From assembly GCA_963792205.1 (NCBI GenBank), contig CAWBVI010000002.1, positions 992,001-1,056,000 on the forward strand: a DNA stretch of 64,000 bases, written 5' to 3'. Of this stretch, positions 8,791 to 17,456 are shown piece after piece. The notes beneath the pieces are model-generated. The model did not search any database and was not told where the DNA came from. It saw only the letters and a program-made list of their open reading frames with translations. The translations under genes were made by a program, and so were the position numbers. Source of the DNA: DATDAH01 sp963792205 (lineage in GTDB: Bacteria > Actinomycetota > Acidimicrobiia > Acidimicrobiales > DATDAH01). The first letter of the stretch is position 1. Each line of letters starts with the position of its first letter.

Positions 8791-9144
8791 ATGGCGACCG
8801 AGGACGACGTCCGGCGGATCGCCTTGGCCCTGCCGGAGACCATCGAGAAGACCTCGTACAACACCCCCGGCTTCCGGGTGAAGGACAAGCTCTTCCTCCG
8901 CATCCGGACCGAGGCCGAAGGGGGCCTCGCCATCTTCGTCGAGGACCTCGACGAGAAGGAGGCGCTGCTCGCCTCTGACTCCGACAAGTTCTTCACCACG
9001 CCCCACTACGACGGCCACGCCATGGTCCTGGTGAACCTCGAGGCGGTCGACGAGCGGGAGCTGACCGAGCTCATCGCCGACTCCTGGCGGGTCCGCGCCC
9101 CCGCCCGCGTCCTGAAGGACCACGAGCACGAGCTCCCGAGCTAG
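8791..9144 (+). CDS. MmcQ/YjbR family protein
   Basis: 117 residues, the usual size for this small double-wing family. Recognised by VRRIALALPETIEKTSYNTPGF at the N-terminus, then KLFLRI and the C-terminal WRVRAPARVLK. Function in the cell is not established; the fold resembles DNA-binding CyaY-like proteins. ATG 8791 is preceded 8 nt upstream by TAGCGT, which includes the stop codon of the vWA gene. Convergent with the next gene, sharing 4 nt at the stops. Confidence 0.8.
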   Translation: MATEDDVRRIALALPETIEKTSYNTPGFRVKDKLFLRIRTEAEGGLAIFVEDLDEKEALLASDSDKFFTTPHYDGHAMVLVNLEAVDERELTELIADSWRVRAPARVLKDHEHELPS

Positions 9145-9425
9145 AGCGGGGTCTCGGAGGCGATCTCGTACTGGACGACGGCGGCGTCGAGGATGGTCGC
9201 CTGCTGGTCGTCCGAGGGGCCCGAGCCCCGGAAGGCCTCGACGGTCGCCACCGACTCCCAGCGCTCGAACACGTTGATGCGACCGGGCTCGAGCGGGTCC
9301 GCCGCGAGGTGGAAGTCGAGGCACCCATCGGCTTCCCGCGCCATCCGGACCACCTCGACACACCCGTCCAGGTAGGCCTCCCGCTCGATGGGATCGACGT
9401 AGACCGGCCCGGCGACGATGATCAC
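9141..9425 (-). CDS. Antibiotic biosynthesis monooxygenase (ABM) domain protein
   Basis: 94 residues, a single ABM ferredoxin-like fold. It starts MIIVAGPVYVDPIEREAYLD, carries the conserved EADGCLDFHLAADP and INVFERWES, and ends in a beta strand. Such proteins are small cytosolic oxygenases or heme-degrading-like enzymes; the substrate is unknown here. It lies 19 nt downstream of the PaaX-family regulator on the same strand, so it may be part of that regulator's unit. Confidence 0.8.
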   Translation of the reverse strand: MIIVAGPVYVDPIEREAYLDGCVEVVRMAREADGCLDFHLAADPLEPGRINVFERWESVATVEAFRGSGPSDDQQATILDAAVVQYEIASETPL

Positions 9426-9444
9426 GGACCCAGGATGCCCGGGT

Positions 9445-10332
9445 TCAGACGAACTCGTCGAGGATCTCGTCGAACTGGGTGAACATGGCAGGGCGGTCGT
9501 GGTGCTCCCGCGTCAGGAGGCCGAGCTTGCGGACCTTGGCCAGGAGCTGGCGGGCCTCGCGGCCGGGCCACGGGCGGGGGAGGAGCTCGGGCGGCAGGAG
9601 GGGGTCGTGGCGCACGACCTCCTGGAAGTCGACGAAGGTGGCCAGCGCGCCGGCGAGGAACTCGGCGTCGGTCAGGCGCTCGTGGCGGGCCCGCATGGAC
9701 TCGAGCGCGTCCGGCACCTCCTCGTAGGCGATGAGGAACTCCTGGTAGCGCTTGGCCACGCCGTCGAGGTCCCAGAGGCGGGCGGCCAGGCGGCGGGGGT
9801 CGGTCTCGCCGCCGACCGACAGCTCGTCGGTCACGGCGAAGGTCACGTGGTCCTCCACGCCGAGGCGCTCGACCTCGGCCTCGACCTCGAGCTCCCAGTG
9901 GTGCGACGAGACGAACAGCCCGCCCTGCACCGGCGCGCCACCGAGCTGGCGCAGCCAGTCCCGCAGGGCGTCCCGGGCGTCGCGCTGGACCTCGGGCACG
10001 GCGAAGCCGACGAGGTGCCACCGGCGGTCCCAGCCGCGGCCGGCCTGGTCCTGGACGAACGCCAACCGGTGGCGCTCGAGATGACCGCTCCAGAAGTGTG
10101 CGCCCCGGTCGGTCAGCCGGTAGACGGCGTCGCGTCCTTCGCCTTCGCGGGTGAACAGCTCCTCGGCGACGAGACGGCGGAGGCAGGAACGGACCTGCTC
10201 GGCGGACTGCCCGCTGGCCTCGGCCACGGCGTAGACGTCGTCGGCCCGGATGGTGCGGTCCGGCCGGGCCATCCCGAACACCAGCACCCTCGTCGGGATA
10301 CCGGTCGATTCAGCCCCGATCGTTCCATCCAC
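9445..10332 (-). CDS. PaaX family transcriptional regulator
   Basis: About 295 residues. N-terminal winged helix (RTIRADDVYAVAEASGQ, QVRSCLRRLVAEELFTREGEG), central PaaX domain (WHLVGFAVPEVQRDARDAL) and the C-terminal PaaX motif RHDPLLPPELLPRPWPGREA. The family includes the repressor of phenylacetate degradation; no paa genes are visible here, so the target is unknown. I place the start at GTG 10332, because TAAGGT (complement of 10339-10344) lies 6 nt upstream; the longer GTG at 10338 directly abuts that hexamer. Confidence 0.85.
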   Translation of the reverse strand: MDGTIGAESTGIPTRVLVFGMARPDRTIRADDVYAVAEASGQSAEQVRSCLRRLVAEELFTREGEGRDAVYRLTDRGAHFWSGHLERHRLAFVQDQAGRGWDRRWHLVGFAVPEVQRDARDALRDWLRQLGGAPVQGGLFVSSHHWELEVEAEVERLGVEDHVTFAVTDELSVGGETDPRRLAARLWDLDGVAKRYQEFLIAYEEVPDALESMRARHERLTDAEFLAGALATFVDFQEVVRHDPLLPPELLPRPWPGREARQLLAKVRKLGLLTREHHDRPAMFTQFDEILDEFV

Positions 10333-10345
10333 GACCACACCTTAG

Positions 10346-11032
10346 TCAGAGGTGGAGGCCGCACTCCTTTTTCGACAGGCCGACCCAGCGGCCGCTGCGA
10401 GGGTCTTCGCCATTGGCGACGGGCTTGGTGCAGGGCCAGCAGCCGATGGACAGGTAGCCCTCGTCGAGGAGGGGGTTGTAGGGGACGTCGTGGTCGGCGA
10501 TGTAGCCGGCGACGTCCTCCTGGGTCCACGGGGCCAGCGGGTTGACCTTGACCAGTCCCCGCAGGTCCCGGACCACGATGGGAGCCGCGGCTCGGGTGGG
10601 CGACTCGTCCCGGCGCAGGCCGCTCATCCACGCCGCCTTGCCGGCGAGGGCCCGGTCGAGCTGGCCCACCTTGATGGCCGAGCAGCAGTTCTCCGGGTCG
10701 ACCTTCCACAGCTCCTCGTCGTGCGGGGGCACGGTCATCAGCCGGAGGTTGAGGCCGTAGTGGCGCCGGACCTTCTCGACCGTCTCGAGGGTCTCGGGGA
10801 AGTGGTAGCCGGTGTCGATGAAGACGACCTCGATGCCGGGGTTGACCTTCACGGCGAGGTCGATCAACACGGCGTCGGACATCGACGCCGTGAGGCTCAG
10901 GTGGGGGGCGAAGGCGTCGACGGCCCACTGGATGATCTTCGACGCTGGGAGGTCCTCGAACTCGCGGTTGAGGTCGGCCAGCTCTTCGTCGCTGAACCAG
11001 GGGATGTCGCCCACGGAGGTGCTGTCAGCCAT
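10346..11032 (-). CDS. cysH: Adenylyl-sulfate (APS/PAPS) reductase, FeS type
   Basis: 228 residues. Reduces activated sulfate to sulfite. ATG 11032 overlaps the stop of the sulfite reductase gene (TGATG). It shows the PP-loop-type region SLTASMSDAVLIDLA, FIDTGYHFPET, and the cysteine pairs NCCS and GCWPC that bind [4Fe-4S] in the APS-using bacterial type. The C-terminal catalytic motif KKECGLHL is present. Transcribed after sulfite reductase, so the two steps from APS to sulfide are encoded together. The ATP-sulfurylase genes are not in the window. Confidence 0.92.
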   Translation of the reverse strand: MADSTSVGDIPWFSDEELADLNREFEDLPASKIIQWAVDAFAPHLSLTASMSDAVLIDLAVKVNPGIEVVFIDTGYHFPETLETVEKVRRHYGLNLRLMTVPPHDEELWKVDPENCCSAIKVGQLDRALAGKAAWMSGLRRDESPTRAAAPIVVRDLRGLVKVNPLAPWTQEDVAGYIADHDVPYNPLLDEGYLSIGCWPCTKPVANGEDPRSGRWVGLSKKECGLHL

Positions 11033-12801
11033 CAGGTCGCGCACTCCGAGTCGCCGATGACGGCCTCGTAGGGCCCCGTCTCGTCGTAGTCGACGTAGTA
11101 CTCGGGCCCGTCTTCGGGGGTGGGGAACTCATCGAGGTCCTTGAGCCCTTCGGCCACGGCGGAGGGCCCGCCCACCCGGTCCAGCCAGAGGTGGAAGGCC
11201 TCGCCGGCTTCTCGCTCGTCGGCGTAGCGGCGCACGACGCGGACGGTGGCTTCCGGGGCGTTGCGAGCGGGCAGCCGCAGGGCCTTGCGCCCGAACTCGA
11301 TCTGGGTCTGGCCGACGTAGCCGCCGAGCAGCATCTGGTAGCCCGGGGCGGCTTTGCCGTGGGCCCGGCGCTCGGCCCCCATGAAGCCGATGTCGCTGGC
11401 GTGGTGCTGACCGCAGGAGTTCGTGCAGCCGCTGATGTTCGTGCGCACGCCGCCGACCTCGGCCAGGCCCTCCTCTTCGAGGCGGCTGCCGATGGCGTCG
11501 GCCAGGCCCCGGGACTGGGTCACGGCCAGGTTGCAGGTGTCGGCGCCCGGGCAGGCCACGACGTCGCGGCTCAGCTCGGCGCCCGGCTCGCCCATGCCGA
11601 TGGCCTGGAGGCGCTCGTAGAGGCGGGGGAGCTGGGCGTCGTCGAGGCCGCGGAACACGAGGTTCTGGCGGTTGGTGACCCGGACCTCGGCGCCGAACTC
11701 CCGCTGGATCGAGGCCAGCGCCCGGAACTGGGCTGACGTGATGTCGCCGAGCTTGGCCCAGGCGTAGGCCGACACGGTGCCCTTGGCGGTGCCCCGGACC
11801 ACGTTGGCCTCTTCCCAGCGGTCGTAGGGATCGGTCTTGCGGATCGTGACCTGGGTGCCCTGGCCGATGGCCGTGGGGGTGACACCGTCCGCCAGGCCCG
11901 CCGGGCCGTCGCCCAGCTTCTCGACGACCTGCGGGATGCCACCCGGCCACGACGACGAGGCCACCAGCAGGTGGCGCTCCTTCAGGATCTTGGCCTGCAG
12001 CTCCTCCCAGCCGAGGGTGTCGACCAGCCACTTCATCCGGGCGCGGAGCTTGTTGTCCCGATTGCCGTGGTTGCTGAACACGCGGAGGCAGGCCTCCAGC
12101 GTGGCCATCAGGTCCTCGCGGGACGTGAAGTCCTCGAGGGCCAGCGCGGGATGGGGGTTGGCCCCGAGGCCACCGGCCACGAAGACCCGGAAGCCGGGCT
12201 CGATGCCGCCGTCGTCGAGCCGGCGGGCGGCAGCCACCACGCCGATGTCGTTGAACATGGCCTGGCCGCAGTCGGTGTCGCAGCCGGAGAAGTTGATCTT
12301 GAACTTCCGGGGCAGCCGTTGGGCCAGCGGGTGATGGAGGAAGTGCTGGAAGGCGGCCTCGGCCCACGGGCTGATGTCGAGGACCTCGTAGGGGCAGGCG
12401 CCGGCGAGGTGGCAGCCCTGGACGTTGCGCACGGTGTCGCCGCAGGCCTCCCGGGAGGTCAGGCCAACCGAGGCCAGGTCGCGCAGGATGGCCGGGATGC
12501 GTTCGAGCTCGACGAAGTGGAGCTGGATGTTCTGGCGGGTGGTGATGTGGCCCCAGCCCCGGGAGTACTCGTCGGCCACCCGGCCGAACATGTCGAGCTG
12601 GTCCGGGGTGACCGACCCGTAGGGGAGCTTGACCCGCACCATCTGGTGATGGCCGCCCTGGCGCTGGCCGTAGATGCCGTTGTTCAGCCGGAACACCCGG
12701 AAGGCGTCCTCGGCCAGGTCGCCACTCAGGTAGCGCTCGAGCTGGACCTCGAACTTGTCGATGTCGGCCGCAATGGCCGGATCGATGGTGATGGTGGGCA
12801 T
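11032..12801 (-). CDS. Ferredoxin-type sulfite/nitrite reductase (siroheme, 4Fe-4S)
   Basis: 589 residues. Siroheme enzyme reducing sulfite to sulfide (NirA/Sir type; the cysH neighbour argues for sulfite). Two repeated ferredoxin-like halves are visible: GHITTRQNIQLHFVELERIP in the first, VRVTNRQNLVFRGL in the second. The siroheme-FeS ligands are in CPGADTC (about residue 422) and SGCTNSCGQHHASDIGF (about 458). Start ATG 12801 follows GAAGG by 6 nt. A promoter with overlapping inverted repeats lies about 65-105 bp upstream. First gene of a two-gene operon with cysH. Confidence 0.92.
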   Translation of the reverse strand: MPTITIDPAIAADIDKFEVQLERYLSGDLAEDAFRVFRLNNGIYGQRQGGHHQMVRVKLPYGSVTPDQLDMFGRVADEYSRGWGHITTRQNIQLHFVELERIPAILRDLASVGLTSREACGDTVRNVQGCHLAGACPYEVLDISPWAEAAFQHFLHHPLAQRLPRKFKINFSGCDTDCGQAMFNDIGVVAAARRLDDGGIEPGFRVFVAGGLGANPHPALALEDFTSREDLMATLEACLRVFSNHGNRDNKLRARMKWLVDTLGWEELQAKILKERHLLVASSSWPGGIPQVVEKLGDGPAGLADGVTPTAIGQGTQVTIRKTDPYDRWEEANVVRGTAKGTVSAYAWAKLGDITSAQFRALASIQREFGAEVRVTNRQNLVFRGLDDAQLPRLYERLQAIGMGEPGAELSRDVVACPGADTCNLAVTQSRGLADAIGSRLEEEGLAEVGGVRTNISGCTNSCGQHHASDIGFMGAERRAHGKAAPGYQMLLGGYVGQTQIEFGRKALRLPARNAPEATVRVVRRYADEREAGEAFHLWLDRVGGPSAVAEGLKDLDEFPTPEDGPEYYVDYDETGPYEAVIGDSECAT

Positions 12802-12860
12802 GGCGAGCCTTCGGGCAGCGGGGTGGGTCGCTCTACGAGCGTGAAACCCGAGTCAGGCAC

Positions 12861-12904
12861 TCAGGATTCCCGAAGATCCTGACAAATCCGATCTTCTTGG
12901 TCAA
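12861..12904 (-). promoter_or_regulatory. Promoter and overlapping inverted repeats of sulfite reductase-cysH operon
   Basis: Minus strand: TTGACC (-35, complement of 12899-12904), 17-nt spacer, CAGGAT (-10, complement of 12876-12881). Two inverted repeats interlock here: TCAGGAT/ATCCTGA (12861-12867, 12876-12882) and GAAGATC/GATCTTC (12872-12878, 12890-12896). Because they share bases, only one can form at a time as a hairpin; alternatively each is an operator half-site pair. A sulfur- or cysteine-responsive regulator is an inference. Confidence 0.5.
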
Positions 12905-12926
12905 GATTACCCGTCGGTTGAATCCG

Positions 12927-14258
12927 TCACGCCTCGAGGAACTCGGAAACGCGGAAGGCCAGATCGAGGGCCTGACCGGCGTTGAGGCGCGGATCGCACA
13001 CGGTCTCGTAGCGGGAATCCAGCTCGGCGATGTCGTGTCCGCCGCCCAGGCACTCGGTGACGTCCTCGCCGGTGAGCTCGAGGTGGATGCCGCCGGGCCA
13101 GGTGCCGACGGCGCGGTGGGCGGCGAAGAAGCCCTCGATCTCACGGCAGATGTCGTCGAAGTGGCGGGTCTTGCGCCCACCGCTGGTGTAGGTGTTGCCG
13201 TGCATCGGGTCGCAGGTCCAGACCACGGGGTGCTCGGCCTCGGTGACCGCGGTCAGGATGGGTGGGAGGGCAGCACCCACGCGGTCGGCGCCCATGCGGG
13301 AGACGAAGGTGAGCCGGCCCGGCACCCGGTTGGGGTTGAGCGCCTCGCAGAGGGCGACGGCCTCGTCGGCGGTGGCGTCGGGCCCGAGCTTGCAGCCGAG
13401 CGGGTTGTTCACGCCGGCCAGGAACTCGACGTGGGCGCCGTCGGGTTGGCGGGTCCGTTCGCCGATCCAGAGCATGTGGGCCGAGCAGTCGTACCAGTCA
13501 CCCGTGAGCGAGTCCTCACGGGTGAGCGCCTCCTCGTACCCGAGCACGAGCGCTTCGTGGCTGGTGAAGAAGTCGACCTCGTGGAGCTGGGGCTCCGACG
13601 TGGTGTCGACGCCGCAGGCGGCCATGAAGCGGAGAGCGCGGTCGATCTCGCCGGCCAGGCGCTGGTAGCGCCGGCCCTCGGGGCTGGTCTCCAGGAAGTC
13701 GAGGTTCCAGCGGTGGACGCTCGACAGGTCGGCGAAGCCGCCTTTGGTGAACGCCCGGAGCAGGTTGAGGGTCGACGCGCTCTGGTGGTAGGCGGAGAGC
13801 AGGCGCTCGGGGTCGGGGGTGCGAGCGGCCGCGGTGAAGCCGATGCCGTTCACCAGGTCGCCCCGGAAGGAGGGCAGCTCGACGTCGTCGACGATCTCGG
13901 TGTCGGCCGAGCGCGGCTTGGCGAACTGGCCGGCGATGCGACCGACCTTCACGACGGGCACGCCGGTGGAGTAGGTCAGCACCACCGCCATCTGGAGGAT
14001 GACCTTGAGCTTGTCCCGGATGCTGTCGGCGGAGAACGCCTCGAAGGACTCGGCGCAGTCGCCGGCCTGCATCAGGAAGGCCTCGCCCCGCTGGACCTGG
14101 CCGAGGTACTCGGTGAGCCGGCGGGCCTCGCCGGCGAAGACCAGCGGGGGCAGGCCGGAGAGGGTCTTGAGCGCGGCCTCGTAGGCGGCTTCGTCGGGCC
14201 AGGACGGCTGTTGGGCGGCCGGAAGGCCACGCCAGGACGACGGCGACCAGGTGCTCAT
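12927..14258 (-). CDS. Class II 3-deoxy-7-phosphoheptulonate (DAHP) synthase
   Basis: 443 residues. First step of the shikimate pathway, condensing phosphoenolpyruvate and erythrose 4-phosphate. This is the plant/actinobacterial class II type: N-terminal WPDEAAYEAALKTLSGLPPLV, AFLMQAGDCAESFEAF, VWTCDPMHGNTYT and GGIHLELTGEDVTEC are all present. Transcribed on its own, with the sulfite reductase promoter just beyond its 3' end. Upstream on the minus strand, TTGCGG, a 17-nt spacer and CAACCT end 6 nt before the ATG, consistent with a leaderless start. Confidence 0.95.
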   Translation of the reverse strand: MSTWSPSSWRGLPAAQQPSWPDEAAYEAALKTLSGLPPLVFAGEARRLTEYLGQVQRGEAFLMQAGDCAESFEAFSADSIRDKLKVILQMAVVLTYSTGVPVVKVGRIAGQFAKPRSADTEIVDDVELPSFRGDLVNGIGFTAAARTPDPERLLSAYHQSASTLNLLRAFTKGGFADLSSVHRWNLDFLETSPEGRRYQRLAGEIDRALRFMAACGVDTTSEPQLHEVDFFTSHEALVLGYEEALTREDSLTGDWYDCSAHMLWIGERTRQPDGAHVEFLAGVNNPLGCKLGPDATADEAVALCEALNPNRVPGRLTFVSRMGADRVGAALPPILTAVTEAEHPVVWTCDPMHGNTYTSGGRKTRHFDDICREIEGFFAAHRAVGTWPGGIHLELTGEDVTECLGGGHDIAELDSRYETVCDPRLNAGQALDLAFRVSEFLEA

Positions 14259-14319
14259 GGGCAGAGGTTGCCGAGGCGGGCGGGGATCCGCAACGGAGTT
14301 CCCCGCCCGTCCGGGTACG

Positions 14320-15150
14320 TCAGGCGGCGTCGATGGTGGCCGAGGCGTGGTCGCGGACCGTGTTCACGGCTCGCTTGACCAGGCGACGGGCGGCCTCGGC
14401 GGTCACGCCGAGCTCCTCGCCGACCTCTCGGTAGCTGCGCTTGCGCCCGTCGTGCAGGCCGAAGCGCTGCTCGACGGCGTAGCGGGCCCGGGCGTCGAGG
14501 ACGTCCAGGAGGTCGGTGACCATCTGGGTCTCGGCCCGCTCCATGACCTCCTGCTCCGGACCGGGGTTCCAGTCCGGGATGAGGTCGACCAGCTCGTTGC
14601 TGTCGTCGTCGCCGATGGTGCGGTCGAGCGACGTCGGCGTGGTGAGCCGGTGGAGGCGAGCGTGCTCCTCGTCGAGCTCGTCACCGTCGCCGGAGGCCTG
14701 CCGGAGGGCGGCCCGGAGGCTGGCGGAACGGTCGCCGGGGAGGCGCACCAGGCTGGCCTTCTGGTCGAGGGCCCGGCCGATGGCCTGGCGGATCCAGAAG
14801 GTGGCGTAGGTGGAGAACTTGAACCCCTTGCGCCAGTCGAACTTGTCGACGGCGTGCTCGAGGCCCAGGTTGCCCTCCTGGATGAGGTCCAGGAGCTCCA
14901 TGCTCGGGGGGAGGGGGTAGCGGCGGGCGACGCTCACGACCAGGCGGAGGTTCGCCCGGATGAAGCGGTCCTTGGCGGCATCGGCCTCGCGGATGGCCTT
15001 GCGGATCTCGCGACCCTTCTCGCCGGCCTCGAGGCGCTGGCGAGCTTCGGCGCCCTTTTCGATGATCTGGGCGAGCTCGCGCTCCTCCTGGGCGTTGAGA
15101 AGCGGCACGGTGCCGATCTCGTTGAGGTACTGGCCTACGGAATCACTCAT
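14320..15150 (-). CDS. RNA polymerase sigma-70 family factor (primary-like, group 2)
   Basis: 276 residues from ATG 15150. It carries region 1.2 (SVGQYLNEIGTVPLLNAQEE), region 2 with NLRLVVSVARRY, LLDLIQEGNLGL and the -10-recognition helix KFSTYATFWIRQAIGRAL, then region 3 and a region 4 HTH (YREVGEELGVTAEAARRLVKRAV). The long N-terminal region 1.1 of a housekeeping sigma is absent, so it is more likely an accessory SigB/HrdD-type factor. An in-frame start 15 nt further upstream is possible. Divergent from nadD across a 321-bp gap. Confidence 0.88.
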   Translation of the reverse strand: MSDSVGQYLNEIGTVPLLNAQEERELAQIIEKGAEARQRLEAGEKGREIRKAIREADAAKDRFIRANLRLVVSVARRYPLPPSMELLDLIQEGNLGLEHAVDKFDWRKGFKFSTYATFWIRQAIGRALDQKASLVRLPGDRSASLRAALRQASGDGDELDEEHARLHRLTTPTSLDRTIGDDDSNELVDLIPDWNPGPEQEVMERAETQMVTDLLDVLDARARYAVEQRFGLHDGRKRSYREVGEELGVTAEAARRLVKRAVNTVRDHASATIDAA

Positions 15151-15471
15151 GTCATCTCTTCTCAACCCGGATCAGCGAGGGGTCATTCCGACGCTCATCC
15201 GGCATGCTTTTCTCGACGGCGGGGGGATACTTGAACAACGACGCCACCTCGGACCCCGTTCCGACCGGTACCATGACATCGGTCACAGCGCGATCATGAC
15301 GGGACGACACGGGCGTTCGGTACCGGGTAGCACCGGCACGACGTGCCGAAGGAGCCGACGGGGCGAGGGGGGAGCCGGTTCGCCCTCTAGGATCGCGCAC
15401 GGACGGGAAGAAGTCCATTCATTGCGGGTGGGATCCCTACTTCGGCGCGCTCAGCGTCGACCTCAAGCACG
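15151..15471. promoter_or_regulatory. Divergent intergenic region, sigma factor / nadD
   Basis: 321 bp without a convincing gene; an 88-codon minus-strand reading frame here lacks family features and a credible start. Contents: a 15-bp near-perfect palindrome CGGCACG-A-CGTGCCG (15334-15348), a plus-strand -10-like TAGGAT (15389-15394) that could drive nadD with a leader of about 70 nt, and a shorter repeat GGAC/GTCC within the leader. The palindrome is a candidate operator; its regulator is unknown. Confidence 0.4.
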
Positions 15472-16074
15472 GTGAGTGACATTTCTGGCCCGCGGCGCAT
15501 CGGGATCCTCGGCGGGACCTTCGATCCGCCCCACGTCGGTCACCTGGTCATGGCCGTCGAGGTCCGCGACGCCCTCGCCCTCGACGTCGTCCTCCTGGTG
15601 GTCGCGCACGAGCCGTGGCAGAAGGTCGGCGAGCGGCCGGTGAGCCCCTCCGCCGACCGCCTGGCCCTGGTCGAAGCCGCGGTGGCCGACCTCGACGGGG
15701 TCGAGGCCTGCGACCTGGAGATCCGCCGGGGCGGCCCGAGCTACACCGCCGACACCCTCGCCGAGCTGGCGGCCGCCGGGCCCGGCGACGAGCTGTGGTT
15801 GATCCTCGGCGCCGACGCCGCCGCCGGGTTGCCGACGTGGGAACGGGGCGACGAGGTGGCCGAGCGGGCCCGGATCGTGGTGGCGGCGCGGGAGGGCGAG
15901 ACCGGCTCGCCACCCCCGGGCTGGTCGTGGCGCGTGGTGCCGATGACCCGCATCGACGTGTCCAGCACGGAGCTGCGGGACCGGGTCGCCGAGGGGCGCA
16001 CGATCGAGGTCCTCGTCCCTGCCGCGACCCGAGCGGAGATCGACGCTCGGCGGCTCTATCGTTTCGGCGAATGA
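15472..16074 (+). CDS. nadD: Nicotinate-nucleotide adenylyltransferase
   Basis: 200 residues. Adenylates nicotinate mononucleotide in NAD synthesis. The nucleotidyltransferase signature GGTFDPPHVGHLVMA (residues 14-28), WLILGADAAAGLPTWER and the ISSTxLR-type motif DVSSTELRDRV are present. GTG start at 15472. It is followed by a LytR_C protein (4-nt ATGA overlap) and rsfS, the usual nadD-rsfS neighbourhood of actinobacteria. Confidence 0.95.
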   Translation: MSDISGPRRIGILGGTFDPPHVGHLVMAVEVRDALALDVVLLVVAHEPWQKVGERPVSPSADRLALVEAAVADLDGVEACDLEIRRGGPSYTADTLAELAAAGPGDELWLILGADAAAGLPTWERGDEVAERARIVVAAREGETGSPPPGWSWRVVPMTRIDVSSTELRDRVAEGRTIEVLVPAATRAEIDARRLYRFGE

Positions 16075-17456
16075 CCGTGGTCTCCTCCGAGCAGCGCCCA
16101 GGGCGCGACGACCCGGTGGCGACCCCGACGACTCCCGACGGCGAGACCGCCGCCGACGGCGACGCCGACGGGCGGTGGGCCCCGCACGTCCCCGACGCCA
16201 TCCGGCGGACAACGTGGCGCTTCTGGCTGTTCGCCCCGTTGCTCGTCGTGCTCGTCCTGCTGGCGCCGGTCCTGGCCTGGAAGGGATTCTCGATCCTGCG
16301 CACCGAAGAGGTGGGCGACGTGATCGGCGTCACCGACGACCCCGACGAGGCCGGGTTCCAGGCGATCGTCACGCCCACCCCGGTGGCGATGCTCGTCGAC
16401 ATCGGCCCCGAGAACACCCTCGCCGGGGTCACGTTGATCACGACGCCGACCCAGGACGGTGGCGGCAACCTCGTGTTCTTCCCCGTGGGGACGCTGCTCG
16501 AGGTGCCGCTGCGCACGCCCCCCGAGGCCACCCTCGTCGACATCTACGCCGAGGGCGGTCTCTCCGCCCTGGAGCAGCGGGTCGAGACGATGTTGGGGGC
16601 GGGGATCACCGAGGTCATCCGGATCCCGGCGGGCCAGTGGGCGGCGATGGTCCGGCCGGTGGCGCCGCTCACGGTGCAGAACCCCGTCGGCGTCGACACC
16701 ATCGGCCTGAGCGGCCAGCCGCTGTCGTTCCCCGAGGGCGAGATCCAGCTCAGCCCCCCGCAGGTCGGCCCCTACCTCCAGGCCCGGGGCGAGGGTGAGA
16801 CCGACATCGTGCGCCTCCAACGCCACGAGGCCTTCTGGACCGCCTGGCTGGCCGAGCTCGACGAGGCCGGCCCCGAGGCCGTCCCGGGTGAGGGCGAGGT
16901 GGGCCTCGGCGGGTTCGTCCGCGCGCTCATCGGCGGGCCCCGGAACCTCATGACCCTGCCGGCCACGCCCGTACCGATCCCCGGTGCGTCGATCATCGAC
17001 AGCGACCTCTTCCGGCCGAACGTGCTCGAGATCATCGCCATCGTCCCCGACCTCATCCCGTTCCCGGTCGGGGTGGGCCGACTGCGGACCCGCCTCGTGA
17101 TGGGCGTCGAGGGCCAGACCGACCTCCTGCCCGTCGCCGCCCACAGCCTCGTGGTCGCCGGTGCGGAGATCAGCGTCATCAAGAACGACGACGAGTTCGA
17201 CGAGGAGCGCACGGTCGTCTACTTCTTCCAGCCCGAGGACCGCGAGAAGGCCCAACGCCTGCTCGAAGCCCTCGGTACGGGCGAGCTGGTGCGGGACCAA
17301 CGGCTGAGCGACACCGTCGACGTCGTGGTCGTGCTCGGCCAGGACTACGTCGACGCCCAGTCCGGAGGCGCGCCGGCCACGTCGGTGCCCGGCAGCGTCC
17401 CGACCAACGACGGTGTCACCGGAGCCGGAGCCCCGGGAGGTGAGCCGACTGGCTGA
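16071..17456 (+). CDS. Membrane protein with LytR_C-type C-terminal domain
   Basis: 461 residues. An acidic N-terminal cytoplasmic segment, one transmembrane helix (about residues 55-75, FWLFAPLLVVLVLLAPVLAW), an extracellular domain with partial likeness to LCP/LytR proteins (PENTLAGVTLITTP), and a C-terminal LytR_C-like region (SLVVAGAEISVIKNDDEFDEERTV is a local variant). It sits between nadD and rsfS, where actinobacteria usually carry an LCP-type cell wall protein. Conserved LCP phosphate-binding arginines are not obvious, so it may not be a transferase. TATCGT lies 8 nt before the ATG, allowing a separate leaderless message. Confidence 0.7.
   Translation: MTVVSSEQRPGRDDPVATPTTPDGETAADGDADGRWAPHVPDAIRRTTWRFWLFAPLLVVLVLLAPVLAWKGFSILRTEEVGDVIGVTDDPDEAGFQAIVTPTPVAMLVDIGPENTLAGVTLITTPTQDGGGNLVFFPVGTLLEVPLRTPPEATLVDIYAEGGLSALEQRVETMLGAGITEVIRIPAGQWAAMVRPVAPLTVQNPVGVDTIGLSGQPLSFPEGEIQLSPPQVGPYLQARGEGETDIVRLQRHEAFWTAWLAELDEAGPEAVPGEGEVGLGGFVRALIGGPRNLMTLPATPVPIPGASIIDSDLFRPNVLEIIAIVPDLIPFPVGVGRLRTRLVMGVEGQTDLLPVAAHSLVVAGAEISVIKNDDEFDEERTVVYFFQPEDREKAQRLLEALGTGELVRDQRLSDTVDVVVVLGQDYVDAQSGGAPATSVPGSVPTNDGVTGAGAPGGEPTG

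Noticed and set aside
15152..15418. 88-codon minus-strand frame upstream of the sigma factor
   Set aside because: No recognisable features, no ribosome site, and it overlaps the probable promoter region of nadD and the sigma gene.
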